From Vagococcus entomophilus (GTDB lineage Bacteria > Bacillota > Bacilli > Lactobacillales > Vagococcaceae): DNA of 64,000 nucleotides. The DNA is taken from assembly GCF_003987595.1 (NCBI RefSeq), contig NZ_NGJZ01000004.1:59670-123669 (forward strand). Reading direction: 5' to 3'. A program made the translations under genes and the position numbers. The notes beneath the pieces were generated by a model. That model was not told where the DNA came from, ran no database searches, and saw only the letters and a list, made by a program, of their open reading frames with translations. Positions 25,478 through 34,717 of the stretch are shown piece after piece (the stretch's first letter is position 1; the number at the start of each line of letters is the position of its first letter).

Positions 25478-28119
25478 TTTGATCTATTAATTCTCTCTCT
25501 CTCTTCATCGATGATTTTTATTGCATCTAAAATTTCATTTTCACTATATTCGATGGATAGCGTATTATCATCGATAGCTTCATACATCACTCGTTCTTTT
25601 TCTTTCAATCGCTTATAAACTTTTTCATCTATAAAACCCGGTCGATTGCTGAAAATATCCTCTGCTGTTGTCTGTAGATAGTGATACCGAGTATATTGAT
25701 CTGGTTCAAGTCCCAGGCGATGAATACGATCTCGAGACTGAAGCATAAAAGTCAAATTAAAATCAAACTCAAAGTAAACTGCATCATGAACTGTTTGATG
25801 CAAGGATATGGATTCTCCCAAAGTTTGTGGATTTGACACTAATATTTGAACATCGCCATCTCGAAACTCATCAATTAATTTAACCCTCTCGGATTTTTCT
25901 GTTCCCCCATAAACCAAGTTAACCTTATAGCCCCTCGACCGCAACTCGTTCGTTATTTTTTTGATTGTATCAACAAAAATTCCCCAAACAAGAACTTTTT
26001 TACCTTGATTAGCAATGTCGGAAACAAGCTCTATTCCACGAATGAATTTGGAAGAAACCATAGTATCAAAATTGATATTTGAATATATATCGTCATTAGT
26101 AGACTGAGCAGCACCCAACAGCTCATTAAAATCTTTTTCTGAAATTCCTTTTATATCACCATCATCATCGTAGGACATTAATTCGCTGTAATTAATTGAT
26201 TCATTTACAAGAGATGGATTAGTTGATGCTTGTAATAATCGAATGAGTTTTGCAAAACTTGATGATTCATTAAAATAGATGGCTTCTGCCAAGTCTAATT
26301 GTTCTGCAGTTGGAGCAACTAACTCTACATGGTCTTCTTCTGCTGGTGGTACTGACAAATCATTTTTATTCGTTCTCCAAAAAAATGGATGTATTTTCCG
26401 ATTGATTTCTCTAACCAATCTATATTTTGGATCCACAAGGCTTTGAGAATCCCAACCAAAGAATGAACTATACTCATTTCCGTATAAAATATGCAAAAAG
26501 TTATATATATCTTGATAAGTATTCGGAATTGGCGTCCCAGTTAGTACATATTTAAATTTAGGAATTTGAGCTATTTCCAAGGCTTTGGCAGCTCGCTTAC
26601 CATAGGGATTTTTTATGCGATGTACTTCATCAAATACAAGCATCGTTTTACCATCAATAACTTGTTTCAACTGATCCACATAGGAAGGTAAAGATTCATA
26701 ATTTACTAAAACTAAATTACTAACACCCCAATCAGTATTAAGTTGATATCTAAAATCATTCGAACTTTGACAATCGATTGGACGCAATTTCTTTTTATCA
26801 CCGAATACAGCTTCGAATTCTCGTTTCCAACTGTCAAAAGCATTAATCGGTGATATGACCAATATTCTAGTAACTCTTTCATTCTCAGGAGCACCAATTC
26901 GATTCAAAAAAGCAAATACTCCTAGTAACATTGCAGTTTTTCCTGCTCCAGGAACTGAAAAATTTGCTGCGCGAGCCATTTCATATTCATAATATGCTGC
27001 GCGGAGATGAAGATCATATAATGGGCGTTGTACTTCGCTTTGAACAATTCTAGAAAATTCTTCGAATGAAGCCAATTTGTCTTCAGGAAATTTTTCTAAC
27101 TGATCTTTGTAAACTCTCCCTAAAATTTTATACTGCTCAATCGAATACTTATTTCGACTAATAAATTCTTTGACTGCATCAGATATGTTCACTTCAATGC
27201 TTTTAAGATTAGCCCGTTGCTGCGTAACCAAAATAATTCGCTCAATATCCTTATATGTTGTTGTAAATTTAATAGTTTGATTATCGTCCTCGAAAAACTG
27301 ATCCAAATCACTACCACGTTTTAACTTACGATCATTACTTGTTAATTTGCTCAAAGTAGTATCATATCGAATAACAGAATTTTCTTTCATCATAAAAGTA
27401 ATTGAATTTTCTGTGAAGGTTGGCTCATCATCCTGAATATCTTGATACTCAATTTTAGATTGTGTTTGATATTTTGCTATTTCTTCATAAGCAAGATCAG
27501 ACGCCTCGATTACTTTAACCCCAGGCTCACAGTCATTCCATAAACGAGTAAAGCGTTCTCTGTAGGAGTTCAATCGAGATATCACATTTATGCTTTTATC
27601 CCACGAAACATCTACACTTATGCTTTCATAGTTTCTACTGATTCCACTTAAGGTTTCATTTGCTGATCCACTAAATAATACGCATTCTTCACCTGAATGA
27701 ATCAATCCAAATTTATCATGGAAAATACCTTTATCTGTCAATGCTACCTTTACCCGCGCACGGCCTGATGCAATCATGAAAGCTAGGTTTCCTAGTTGTT
27801 GCTGCATTTTAGTATTCAATTTATCATTACGCTCCGCTAGTTTCAAAGGTTTAATTTCATTTAACAAATTATACCCGTCTTGAATCCTATGATAATCATC
27901 AGCACTGATTTCTTTAGATATGATAAATTCAACTTTCCCACCATTTTTCGCTAATTCTTCAAGCCCTTCGGCGTACAAATCCAATCCAGCAGAACTAAAA
28001 TAGCCTGAAACTCTTTGGTAGAGATTAGCCTCCGATAATAATGGTTGATAAAATAATTCCACTAAATCAGATATATATTGTGGTTGAATTGTTTGTTTAA
28101 TTTTCTCTGAAAATTTCAT
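25474..28119 (-). CDS. PLD-nuclease/SNF2-type helicase fusion, probable restriction effector
   Basis: The 881-aa protein has an N-terminal phospholipase-D-type nuclease domain with HxK in IFHDKFGL (His about 134) followed by FSGSANET. After a linker comes a two-lobe SNF2 helicase: Walker A-like SVPGAGKTA near 390, DEVHRIKNPYGKRA near 499, LTGTPIPN, then the second lobe with VNLVYGGTEKSERVKLIDEF, VSNPQTLGESISLHQ and QSRDRIHRLG. The single HKD-like motif would need dimerisation, as in related PLD nucleases. It overlaps its neighbours by 4 bases on each side. With the linked C5 methylase it looks like an ATP-dependent restriction enzyme or DISARM-like effector, but it matches neither exactly. 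Confidence 0.85.
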   Translation of the reverse strand: MKFSEKIKQTIQPQYISDLVELFYQPLLSEANLYQRVSGYFSSAGLDLYAEGLEELAKNGGKVEFIISKEISADDYHRIQDGYNLLNEIKPLKLAERNDKLNTKMQQQLGNLAFMIASGRARVKVALTDKGIFHDKFGLIHSGEECVLFSGSANETLSGISRNYESISVDVSWDKSINVISRLNSYRERFTRLWNDCEPGVKVIEASDLAYEEIAKYQTQSKIEYQDIQDDEPTFTENSITFMMKENSVIRYDTTLSKLTSNDRKLKRGSDLDQFFEDDNQTIKFTTTYKDIERIILVTQQRANLKSIEVNISDAVKEFISRNKYSIEQYKILGRVYKDQLEKFPEDKLASFEEFSRIVQSEVQRPLYDLHLRAAYYEYEMARAANFSVPGAGKTAMLLGVFAFLNRIGAPENERVTRILVISPINAFDSWKREFEAVFGDKKKLRPIDCQSSNDFRYQLNTDWGVSNLVLVNYESLPSYVDQLKQVIDGKTMLVFDEVHRIKNPYGKRAAKALEIAQIPKFKYVLTGTPIPNTYQDIYNFLHILYGNEYSSFFGWDSQSLVDPKYRLVREINRKIHPFFWRTNKNDLSVPPAEEDHVELVAPTAEQLDLAEAIYFNESSSFAKLIRLLQASTNPSLVNESINYSELMSYDDDGDIKGISEKDFNELLGAAQSTNDDIYSNINFDTMVSSKFIRGIELVSDIANQGKKVLVWGIFVDTIKKITNELRSRGYKVNLVYGGTEKSERVKLIDEFRDGDVQILVSNPQTLGESISLHQTVHDAVYFEFDFNLTFMLQSRDRIHRLGLEPDQYTRYHYLQTTAEDIFSNRPGFIDEKVYKRLKEKERVMYEAIDDNTLSIEYSENEILDAIKIIDEERERINRSK

Positions 28120-29378
28120 TTAATCAATTCCTTATTTAGTTTAAATACTACATCCTTAATGTCTTGGATAACACCTTTTGCTTCAAGTCGCTCATCTACA
28201 GTCAATTCATCAAAATCTTCGGGTCTCATATCTTCGAGAGTTTCAAAAATATTTTCAAGCTTTGCAAGAGCTTTCATTCGTTTTGAGTCATTCTCTCCTT
28301 TATAAATCAGCCGTTCTGCAGAACGGTTTAGTGTATCTGCTGATTTTTGCAACTCTTCATCATTTGAAAAAACAATTTTAATATCATTTGCAGAGTTAAT
28401 AGGCTTCTCCTCAAAAGCATCCACAATAATATCGACTTTTGAGTCAACAGCGTCCACATAATGTTCTAAACGTTCAGAGTCTTTAAGGATATTCTTTTTT
28501 ATATCCCGCATTACCCGGGTTGTATCCTTTTGTTCTTCATCTGATTTCAGAACTGCTAGATGAACCAGTACAGCATCGGTAACAACCTCCTTGTTTCCTG
28601 AGTTCAGTTTAGTAATCGTACTTTCGATTTCTTCTATCGGCCCATCTAATTTTAAATCTCTGGCCAAATAGAATTTATCAACTTGTTTTTCTTCCGAATC
28701 TTTACTTGGTGAAACAATATTGAGAAACTTAAGAATTAATTCTGCAAGTCTTATGTCGCGATTAATTCCCCTCGTATTTCCTGCTCCAGATGCTTTTTTA
28801 TATTCTTCAACAGTCATGAGTTTTTCTACTATAATTGTATTGTATACGTCAAAAATCCGATCAATAGGATCATAATTAACTCTCTCTTCTCGCCCCAGCT
28901 GTAAATCCAGTTCTAACTCTTTAATTTTTTTTTCGTCTACTTTAGCATCAAGAGGCAGGACCACAGCACTAAAAGTTTTTTCAATATTATCTTCTCTTTG
29001 AAGCATCCTTAACGCTGTAAAACGTCTATTCCCATCTATTACACGTCCATCAGGCAGAACAACACCTGGCTCTTGTTGAGATTTATCCTTAATTGATTGT
29101 ACGGTGTCTTTCAGTGCTTGTTGGTTTGAATCAAATATAAACTTTTCAAAGACCTCGTTATATTTAGTATCACCAGCTTCAGGTTCTAGCATCCCGAATT
29201 CAGCCTTATATTTCTTATATGCAGTATTGATACGGCCATTTTGATCATTATAATAAAGATATTTCAATGGTATCGCATAAACAGCATATGTATCTCTAAT
29301 CTGACCAGGAACTGATAATTTTTTATTCTCATTTGTGGGATTCAGCTGATTTGCTGCTACTAGCTCTAATAAATTCAT
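28116..29378 (-). CDS. ParB/Srx-fold protein, first gene of the methylase-helicase operon
   Basis: This protein is about 420 aa long. A ParB-type core is visible at VVLPDGRVIDGNRRFTALRM (near 110-130), the DGxxRxxA-like loop that binds NTP in ParB and related nucleases, preceded by IPLKYLYYND. The rest is charged and helical, with no other motif that I know. The ATG at 29378 is chosen over GTG 29399 because GGAAGGGAA then lies upstream. It is the promoter-proximal gene and overlaps the helicase gene by ATGA. A role in DNA sensing or CTP-dependent loading of the effector is conceivable but unproven. Confidence 0.75.
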   Translation of the reverse strand: MNLLELVAANQLNPTNENKKLSVPGQIRDTYAVYAIPLKYLYYNDQNGRINTAYKKYKAEFGMLEPEAGDTKYNEVFEKFIFDSNQQALKDTVQSIKDKSQQEPGVVLPDGRVIDGNRRFTALRMLQREDNIEKTFSAVVLPLDAKVDEKKIKELELDLQLGREERVNYDPIDRIFDVYNTIIVEKLMTVEEYKKASGAGNTRGINRDIRLAELILKFLNIVSPSKDSEEKQVDKFYLARDLKLDGPIEEIESTITKLNSGNKEVVTDAVLVHLAVLKSDEEQKDTTRVMRDIKKNILKDSERLEHYVDAVDSKVDIIVDAFEEKPINSANDIKIVFSNDEELQKSADTLNRSAERLIYKGENDSKRMKALAKLENIFETLEDMRPEDFDELTVDERLEAKGVIQDIKDVVFKLNKELIK

Positions 29379-29444
29379 ATACCTAAAATTCCCTTCCACT
29401 TTTCATTCTAGTAATAGTCTTATAGAAAAATATTCATTCACTTG

Positions 29445-29473
29445 ATTATACCTTTTTCTATAGCAAAAATATC
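29445..29473 (-). promoter_or_regulatory. Probable promoter of the ParB-like/helicase/methylase operon
   Basis: On the minus strand GGTATAATC (core TATAAT at 29445-29450) lies about 65 bases before the ParB-like ATG. The -35 region is weak (GATATT at 17 bases). No long leader or operator is evident. Confidence 0.45.
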
Positions 29474-29655
29474 AGAAAACTTATCACCTCTTAATATTTG
29501 TACTGTAATCTCAATTTTTTATAAATTAATTTGTTACTCCAAAGGATTACATTTAGACCTACTATAAAAACAATGCAGCAATATAATATAAGGCTGGTAC
29601 AAAGTCAATATTCGAGACATTTTTTAGTAAAACTACTTTCAACACAGAAATTTCA

Positions 29656-30522
29656 TTACCTGCTCTCAAACCAGTCCTCCAGATCGTCTGAACTAACTTT
29701 TTCATACAACTTAATCAATGCTGGACGCACTGTCTGGATGGCTTTAATCAGCCCTTCCCCTTCAACTCGTGTTGTGAACGTTTTGGCAGTTAGCTCTTGA
29801 GATAATTGATTAATCAACTCACTGGTTTCTTCGTCATCTGAAAGAATATTGATCAATTTACCAATTACGTATCGTTCTTCAAAGACTTGATCTGTGAAAA
29901 AATCAAAACTCGCGACTTCTGTTTTCACGAGATGCTTCATCGTCTTCTTATCTTCATAATTGAATTCTCCCGCCACATCCATATATTCTAAGATACCGCT
30001 TGTAATAACGGTAACTGCCTCATCTTTCTTCTGTTTAGATAATTCATCGGCAATCGGTAAATTTTTTATCTGATCACGTACCATTTTTTGAAGTTCTTCT
30101 TTAATGACTTCTTGTTGCAGTTCATAAAAATAATCATCCATAAACTCCTCACATGGATAACCAACTTCATTTTCCCATGCCGGATTTTTAAACTCCCCAG
30201 TGTAAAACTCTTCTTTGATTGCTTTCACAACTTCTGGATGTTCTTGCACAATCCTGTTCTGCCCTTTTAACTGCAAGTAGTCCGCAATATATTCTTCAAT
30301 ATCACCAAAGTAAAACCAGCCTACCGGTTTCCCACTAATACTAGATAATTGGTTAATGACACTTTCAGGGGCTAACGCATAGCCTTGAACATACGAGCTG
30401 ATTGTTGGTTTCTTTATTCCCAAGCGATTGCCCAACTCTGTAAAGGAAAGATTCATACTTTCTTTGATTTCTTTGATTCGTTGTCCTACCTTCACTTTAT
30501 CCGGTTGCAATAAACCAAACAT
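29656..30522 (-). CDS. XRE-family repressor of mobile module 1
   Basis: The 288-aa protein has an N-terminal helix-turn-helix (VGQRIKEIKESMNLSFTELG, then GIKKPTISSYVQG) and a long acidic helical domain of about 210 residues ending DDLEDWFESR. It is divergently transcribed from the 116-aa/rep/xis genes, with three paired CGTATA sites between them, the classic position of an element repressor. The strong AAGGAGG upstream fixes the start. It may keep replication and excision genes silent. The C-terminal domain is not one I recognise. Confidence 0.8.
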   Translation of the reverse strand: MFGLLQPDKVKVGQRIKEIKESMNLSFTELGNRLGIKKPTISSYVQGYALAPESVINQLSSISGKPVGWFYFGDIEEYIADYLQLKGQNRIVQEHPEVVKAIKEEFYTGEFKNPAWENEVGYPCEEFMDDYFYELQQEVIKEELQKMVRDQIKNLPIADELSKQKKDEAVTVITSGILEYMDVAGEFNYEDKKTMKHLVKTEVASFDFFTDQVFEERYVIGKLINILSDDEETSELINQLSQELTAKTFTTRVEGEGLIKAIQTVRPALIKLYEKVSSDDLEDWFESR

Positions 30523-30563
30523 AGATTACTTCCTCCTTGTCCATTTTTACTCATTATACCACT

Positions 30564-30685
30564 CGTATAAAATTTCGTATATATTTTTTGCTGAATCTCT
30601 TGACTTCGTATAAACAAACGTATAAAATACAAATCATAGATGGCCGTCTATATTTTTTTAAACCAATCGTATAAATTATCGTATA
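30564..30685. promoter_or_regulatory. Operator array: three pairs of CGTATA with 12-bp periodicity, and a promoter
   Basis: CGTATA occurs at 30564, 30576, 30607, 30619, 30668 and 30680, that is three pairs each exactly 12 bases apart. The middle pair overlaps a good plus-strand promoter (TTGACT 30600-30605, 17 bases, TAAAAT 30623-30628). The array separates the repressor gene from the replication genes, so it is very likely the repressor's operator. Confidence 0.75.
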
Positions 30686-30702
30686 TCAAAAGGAGGGCTA
30701 TT

Positions 30703-31053
30703 ATGCCAATTAAAATCAATGATCTCACCTTACCAAAAGAAAAACTCGAAAAAGAATACCAAGTTGTCAATGTTACTCGTTGGCAAAAAGATGGAGAAAT
30801 TCTAGGTTGGAGTTATGAATGTATCCTACCAAAACTGCGCTATGAGAAAATCAGTGTCAAAGTCAAATCTGAAAATCCTATAATTACTCCGGAAGAACTT
30901 ACCCAACAAAGTTTAGCCATGGTTACATTTACCAATTTAGTAATTGCACCTTGGGGTCGCTCTAACGGTCAATTCGTCAGTTATGGTTTATCGGCCACAG
31001 CAGATATGGCAACTTTGGTTCCGAAAAAACAAGGTTCCACTACGCAAAACTAA
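30703..31053 (+). CDS. Conserved 116-aa protein preceding the rolling-circle Rep gene
   Basis: The product has a strand-rich, OB-like look (NVTRWQKDGEILGWSYECIL, KISVKVKSENPIIT, FVSYGLSATADMATLVPKK). The ATG at 30703 follows AAAGGAGGG, so the longer frame from 30640 is rejected. A diverged homologue with an internal stop lies at the same place in module 2 (38819). It is the first gene after the operator array and just precedes the putative origin. A single-strand-DNA-binding or Rep-helper role would fit that place, but this is inference. Confidence 0.65.
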   Translation: MPIKINDLTLPKEKLEKEYQVVNVTRWQKDGEILGWSYECILPKLRYEKISVKVKSENPIITPEELTQQSLAMVTFTNLVIAPWGRSNGQFVSYGLSATADMATLVPKKQGSTTQN

Positions 31054-31057
31054 TTTT

Positions 31058-31175
31058 CCTATGGGTTTGTTGGGTGCTTTGGACGAAACGGCGGGGCAGC
31101 GCCATAGAGCCGCTTCTGTCCGTTAAGACCACCCAATAAACACATAGGCTGGAAGGACTGCTTTGCAGGACTTCC
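31058..31175. other. Large structured region, putative double-strand origin or nick site of module 1
   Basis: CCTATGGGTTTGTTGGGTG at 31058 pairs imperfectly with CACCCAATAAACACATAGG ending at 31148, enclosing a GC-rich inner inverted repeat. A second hairpin GGAAGGACTGC/GCAGGACTTCC follows at 31151-31175. A similar structure in module 2 also sits directly before the rep gene. This is the expected layout of a rolling-circle origin acted on by an HUH protein. Confidence 0.55.
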
Positions 31176-31258
31176 ACTTAACTTGATTTATAGAACAACA
31201 TCTAGAGAAAAATGATGGTTCTTTGACAACTGAATACTCACCAAGGAGTGATGATTTT

Positions 31259-32071
31259 TGAAAGCTTATAATCAAAAAATCATTGAGACTACCACGTACC
31301 TTGAAATTAATGATTATGAATCAATCATTACTCCCAAACAAAAAAAGAAAATATTGAAACCAATCCAAAGCGAAAGAAAGAATTAGCTTGGCTTTATGAA
31401 GAAGAGAATCCAACTACCGAGAAAAGAAAACACTATGATGACCTATCTGCTCAAGGGCAATATGACAGCTTAAAGCGAAAACAAAAACACTATCAAAATA
31501 TGCGCTATGAAATCGCCCGACTCATAGATATGAACTTTAACAATCAGACAAAATTTTTAACCCTCACTTTCAGAGAAAACATTCAAGACATTGCCTATGC
31601 GAATAATGAATTTAATAAATTTATCAAACAACTAAACTACGAGCTCTATCTCACAAAAAAATCTAAACTAAAATACCTTACCACGTGGGAAAAACAAGAA
31701 CGAGGTGCCATCCATTATCACATAATTTTATTTGATTTTTCTTTTATCTCCGTCAATCGCCTTACTACCATCTGGGGACATGGATTTGTCAAAATCAACA
31801 AGATTGATGTGGATAGTATCGAAAATCGCGGACGCTATATCAGCAAGTACTTCGATAAGGACTTGGATATGAAAGAGCATAAGAAAAAAGCGTTCTTCAA
31901 GTCGCGCAACCTCAAAGTACCCAGCGTCACAAAGCAACTCGTGGATCAACCTTTTGACATCACAAATCAAGACGTCCAGTATTTTACAGTGCGATAAATG
32001 AAGGTGGAAATCCTGAACAAGTGATGGATTTTCAAGAAAGCATTGTTCGCTATACCAAGATAAAAAAATAA
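31259..32071 (+). pseudogene. Rolling-circle HUH replication initiator of module 1, frameshifted
   Basis: It starts at TTG 31259 (after AAGGAGTGATG) as LKAYNQKIIETTTYL. It shifts frame in an A-rich run near 31347 and continues as KELAWLYEEENPTTEKRKHY, FLTLTFRENI and then IHYHIILF with the HUH metal-binding histidines (31713-31721). The catalytic tyrosine is probably in RGRYISKYFDK. A further shift near 31995 leads to the proper end IVRYTKIKK at 32071. Two indels make it nonfunctional. The protein matches the REP/G2P-type rolling-circle family by motif. Confidence 0.75.
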
Positions 32072-32111
32072 TTCATTATTCCGTACGCAAAATTCAAAGG
32101 GAGTGAGAATA

Positions 32112-32394
32112 TGACCGAAATGAAAATTTTACTCAGTGATGATTAGATGGGCATCATTTCTACTCAACTATTTGATTTAATCACAACTGAAATCAAAAAG
32201 ATTAAGACACAGGAAAACCTGCAACATCGCTATATGAATAAGAAGCAAACTTGTCACTATTTACAGGTTTCTAATAATACGTTAGATGGCTGGATTAAAG
32301 AGGGCTTACCCTTCATTCAAATCCACTGATCAAATAGATTTGATTGTATCGCCATTGATTAATGGCTTGCAATCCTAGCAAAATAATTCCGACA
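32112..32394 (+). pseudogene. Excisionase-like HTH protein of module 1, broken
   Basis: ATG 32112 (with GGGAGTGAG upstream) starts MTEMKILLSDD, then an in-frame TAG, then MGIISTQLFDLITTEIKKIK up to NKKQTCHYLQVSNNTLDGWI, a MerR/Xis-like helix-turn-helix. After GLPFIQI the frame shifts; a continuation with SNRFDCIAID and another stop follows. The homologue in module 2 ends GVVLYDKIEVDCWLKKF. It is clearly inactive here. Confidence 0.65.
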
Positions 32395-32450
32395 TCGTTA
32401 TGCTCCATGTATAGTATTTGATTTCGGCTCGCAAATTCGGAGGGAAATAC

Positions 32451-32510
32451 TATGGCGATTAGCAAAACAGAAAATGTGACTTACCGTTTACGGCTTTACT
32501 ATCCACTTAA
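32451..32510 (+). pseudogene. N-terminal stub of an integrase
   Basis: GGAGGGAAATACT and ATG 32451 start MAISKTENVTYRLRLYYPL, the pattern of an integrase N-terminus (compare MAIKKMNNGKYKVNVYMGDG at 40964). Similarity ends within 20 codons. It lies right after the excisionase-like gene, as expected, so module 1 lost the rest of its integrase and its attachment site at about 32510. Confidence 0.6.
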
Positions 32511-32526
32511 ATATATTTATCAAAAA

Positions 32527-33225
32527 CTACTTAGAATAAAAATTATTAATTAACTTCTCTGCTTGTTCTTTTTCAGGTATAAGTTTCTTTTCAATAATTT
32601 GTAAAAATTCACTAAGTTCTTTGGGTATTTCTTCTAAATCAGAAGCTATTTCATTAACTTGATTCTTTAATCTATCTGCCTTTTTCATTTCATCTATATC
32701 TTCAAATATAGGTTTATAATGAACAAACTTATTTCTTAACAAATTTATCTTCTCTATTTTAACACGCAAGTTATCATCAAATTCATTTCCTGTACTCAAA
32801 AGAAATAACCATGTCATTTTCCCTTTAATGTTAGTTGAATTTAAAACTTGAAAAATATAATCCTCTTCAAAATCATGGCATTGACTCAATATTTCTGTAT
32901 AAAATGAATTGAATTTATGTTCAATTAAAGTTCCACATAAAATTATTGCCGTTTGGTTTCTAGACTTTTCTTTTTCAGATTTGATTGCTTTTTCAAAATC
33001 TTCTTCAAAAGTTATTGAAACATTAAATAGTCCCTGTAATCCTTCATTTAACTGTTCTTCAACAATTTTGTCCACATAATTTAAATCATCAATTTTCTCA
33101 TTGTCTATTTTACCACTGTAAACGAGATGACTCAAAAACTGTTTGAAAAAAAACTCTCCTAGTTCTGATTCTATTTCTCTCAATTCATTTTCTGTATATT
33201 TTTTATCACCCTTATTCTCAACCAT
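32527..33225 (-). CDS. HEPN-like protein, candidate toxin or RNase
   Basis: The 232-aa helical protein contains LLRNKFVHYKP (about 167-177), the RNxxxH motif of HEPN RNases, preceded by helices with ILCGTLIEHKFNSFY. HEPN proteins often cut RNA in toxin-antitoxin, abortive infection and CRISPR settings. Its ATG lies inside the last codons of the 463-aa gene (8-base overlap) with GGAGGAAATTTAA upstream, so the two are co-translated. It has no membrane segment. The assignment to HEPN rests on the motif and all-helical character. Confidence 0.65.
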   Translation of the reverse strand: MVENKGDKKYTENELREIESELGEFFFKQFLSHLVYSGKIDNEKIDDLNYVDKIVEEQLNEGLQGLFNVSITFEEDFEKAIKSEKEKSRNQTAIILCGTLIEHKFNSFYTEILSQCHDFEEDYIFQVLNSTNIKGKMTWLFLLSTGNEFDDNLRVKIEKINLLRNKFVHYKPIFEDIDEMKKADRLKNQVNEIASDLEEIPKELSEFLQIIEKKLIPEKEQAEKLINNFYSK

Positions 33226-34609
33226 TTAAATTTCCTCCAGTAAGTTTAAATTTTTTCTGTATTCTCCACAAAAAATAATAATCTTCGCTTTTTACATCAT
33301 AACCTTTTGATTTTTCCAAAAACTTGCCAATATGATTACTTATTGGTATTGCTCCTGATAATCCTATATTAGTTAAAGTATCTAATCCATAATATTTGCC
33401 AACAGAAAAAGTAATTAATGGGAATCCAATATTACTTCCTATATTTTTCCACCTATGCTTGTTAATATACTTTTTATTTTTTTCTACACTACTATTTATC
33501 TTATTAATTTTTGGCTGAATAACATCTCTTTGAAAATCTTCATAACTTTCCTTTGTCATATCAAATTTTTTTATGTCCTTTGAAAATTCATCCCTAAAAA
33601 CTTTAAAAGAAGATAAGTCGCTATCTCTCAAACTAATTAGCTTTTTATAGTCAGTATCTTCTATATAGGGAAACGCATAATCCACTTTCTCTAAAATTTG
33701 TGAGTCAGAAACATTTTCTATTTTTCTTACCGAATTAGATAACATATTAATAATTTCCCCATCAATACTTCTATTCGATAAATACGTTTTAGAAGTATCC
33801 TCAAAGAAGATTTTGCTGTAAAAAATGTCATTTAAAATAGGTGTTACATAAGTAGGTACTATGCAATAGTCAAATATAAACTTCCTTTGTTTTGACGTCA
33901 AACAATGTTGTTTTCCACTTTTTATATTTCGTAACTCTATCCTTCCAAAAATATTATTCAAAAAAGTACTATCTACTATAATCAAATGCATCTCATGTTC
34001 AAATCCATATTTCAAGTTTTCACAAACTCTGACATAAAAATGATCCTCTTGATACGCTAACTCAAATTTAATTCCTGTTTCAATAAGTTTGTCTATTTTC
34101 AACTGATTATTTAAAATTAATTCTCGAACTGTATCTTCCTTTACTTTGTTTTGTTGATAACAATCTGCACATAAACAAATATATTCTGAATAAAATGAGA
34201 CTATGTTCTTGTCTATTAACGGTTCCATGATAATTAAACTTTCGATATCAAATAACAATTCATCCATATTTATAAAGTTTTTTTCCATTAAAGTATTAAT
34301 GTGTTGGTCTATAGGTGATTTCAAAGCAGTCTTATCCGCATATAATACTGCAAAATCCAAAGTTTTTTTTAATTGTTCTTTTCTACATTCAAAGCTGGCA
34401 CAAGGAATTGGTCCACCAGATATCGTTCTGCCTGTTTCAAATTCAAAAAAACTTTCTTTGTTAGATTTATCATCAATTAAAACACCTGACAAGTCTTGAA
34501 TCATATCGAATAATTGGTCTTCATTCAAATCAGTGATTCTTTTTATATTCTTTTCTCTATTTAAATCTTTAAATCCATAGTGTGTAAGAACTGACTTTAC
34601 TTTCGACAT
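33218..34609 (-). CDS. Unrecognised 463-aa protein paired with the HEPN gene
   Basis: The start is clear (AGGAGGGGATTG before ATG 34609). Visible features are TISGGPIPCASFECRKEQL near 64-82, a possible metal-binding CLCADCYQQ near 148-156, a long charged helical part, and a moderately hydrophobic segment near the C-terminus (IGFPLITFSVGKYYGLDTL). I do not recognise the family. The overlapping HEPN gene suggests a two-component defence or toxin-antitoxin-like unit in which this larger protein senses or restrains. It is low in GC like its neighbours and is cargo of mobile module 2. Confidence 0.6.
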   Translation of the reverse strand: MSKVKSVLTHYGFKDLNREKNIKRITDLNEDQLFDMIQDLSGVLIDDKSNKESFFEFETGRTISGGPIPCASFECRKEQLKKTLDFAVLYADKTALKSPIDQHINTLMEKNFINMDELLFDIESLIIMEPLIDKNIVSFYSEYICLCADCYQQNKVKEDTVRELILNNQLKIDKLIETGIKFELAYQEDHFYVRVCENLKYGFEHEMHLIIVDSTFLNNIFGRIELRNIKSGKQHCLTSKQRKFIFDYCIVPTYVTPILNDIFYSKIFFEDTSKTYLSNRSIDGEIINMLSNSVRKIENVSDSQILEKVDYAFPYIEDTDYKKLISLRDSDLSSFKVFRDEFSKDIKKFDMTKESYEDFQRDVIQPKINKINSSVEKNKKYINKHRWKNIGSNIGFPLITFSVGKYYGLDTLTNIGLSGAIPISNHIGKFLEKSKGYDVKSEDYYFLWRIQKKFKLTGGNLNG

Positions 34610-34717
34610 TCAATCCCCTCCTATTCTATTTATATAACCTTTTTCTTCAATAGTTTTCAAGTTCCAATATTATTAGCAATATTTTAAATAATAATTACTC
34701 TACCTATCTAACTTTAC

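Noticed and set aside
24218..29378. Direct naming of the methylase-helicase operon as DISARM
   Set aside because: The DUF1998-type gene and the separate PLD gene of DISARM are absent, and a ParB-like gene takes the first place.
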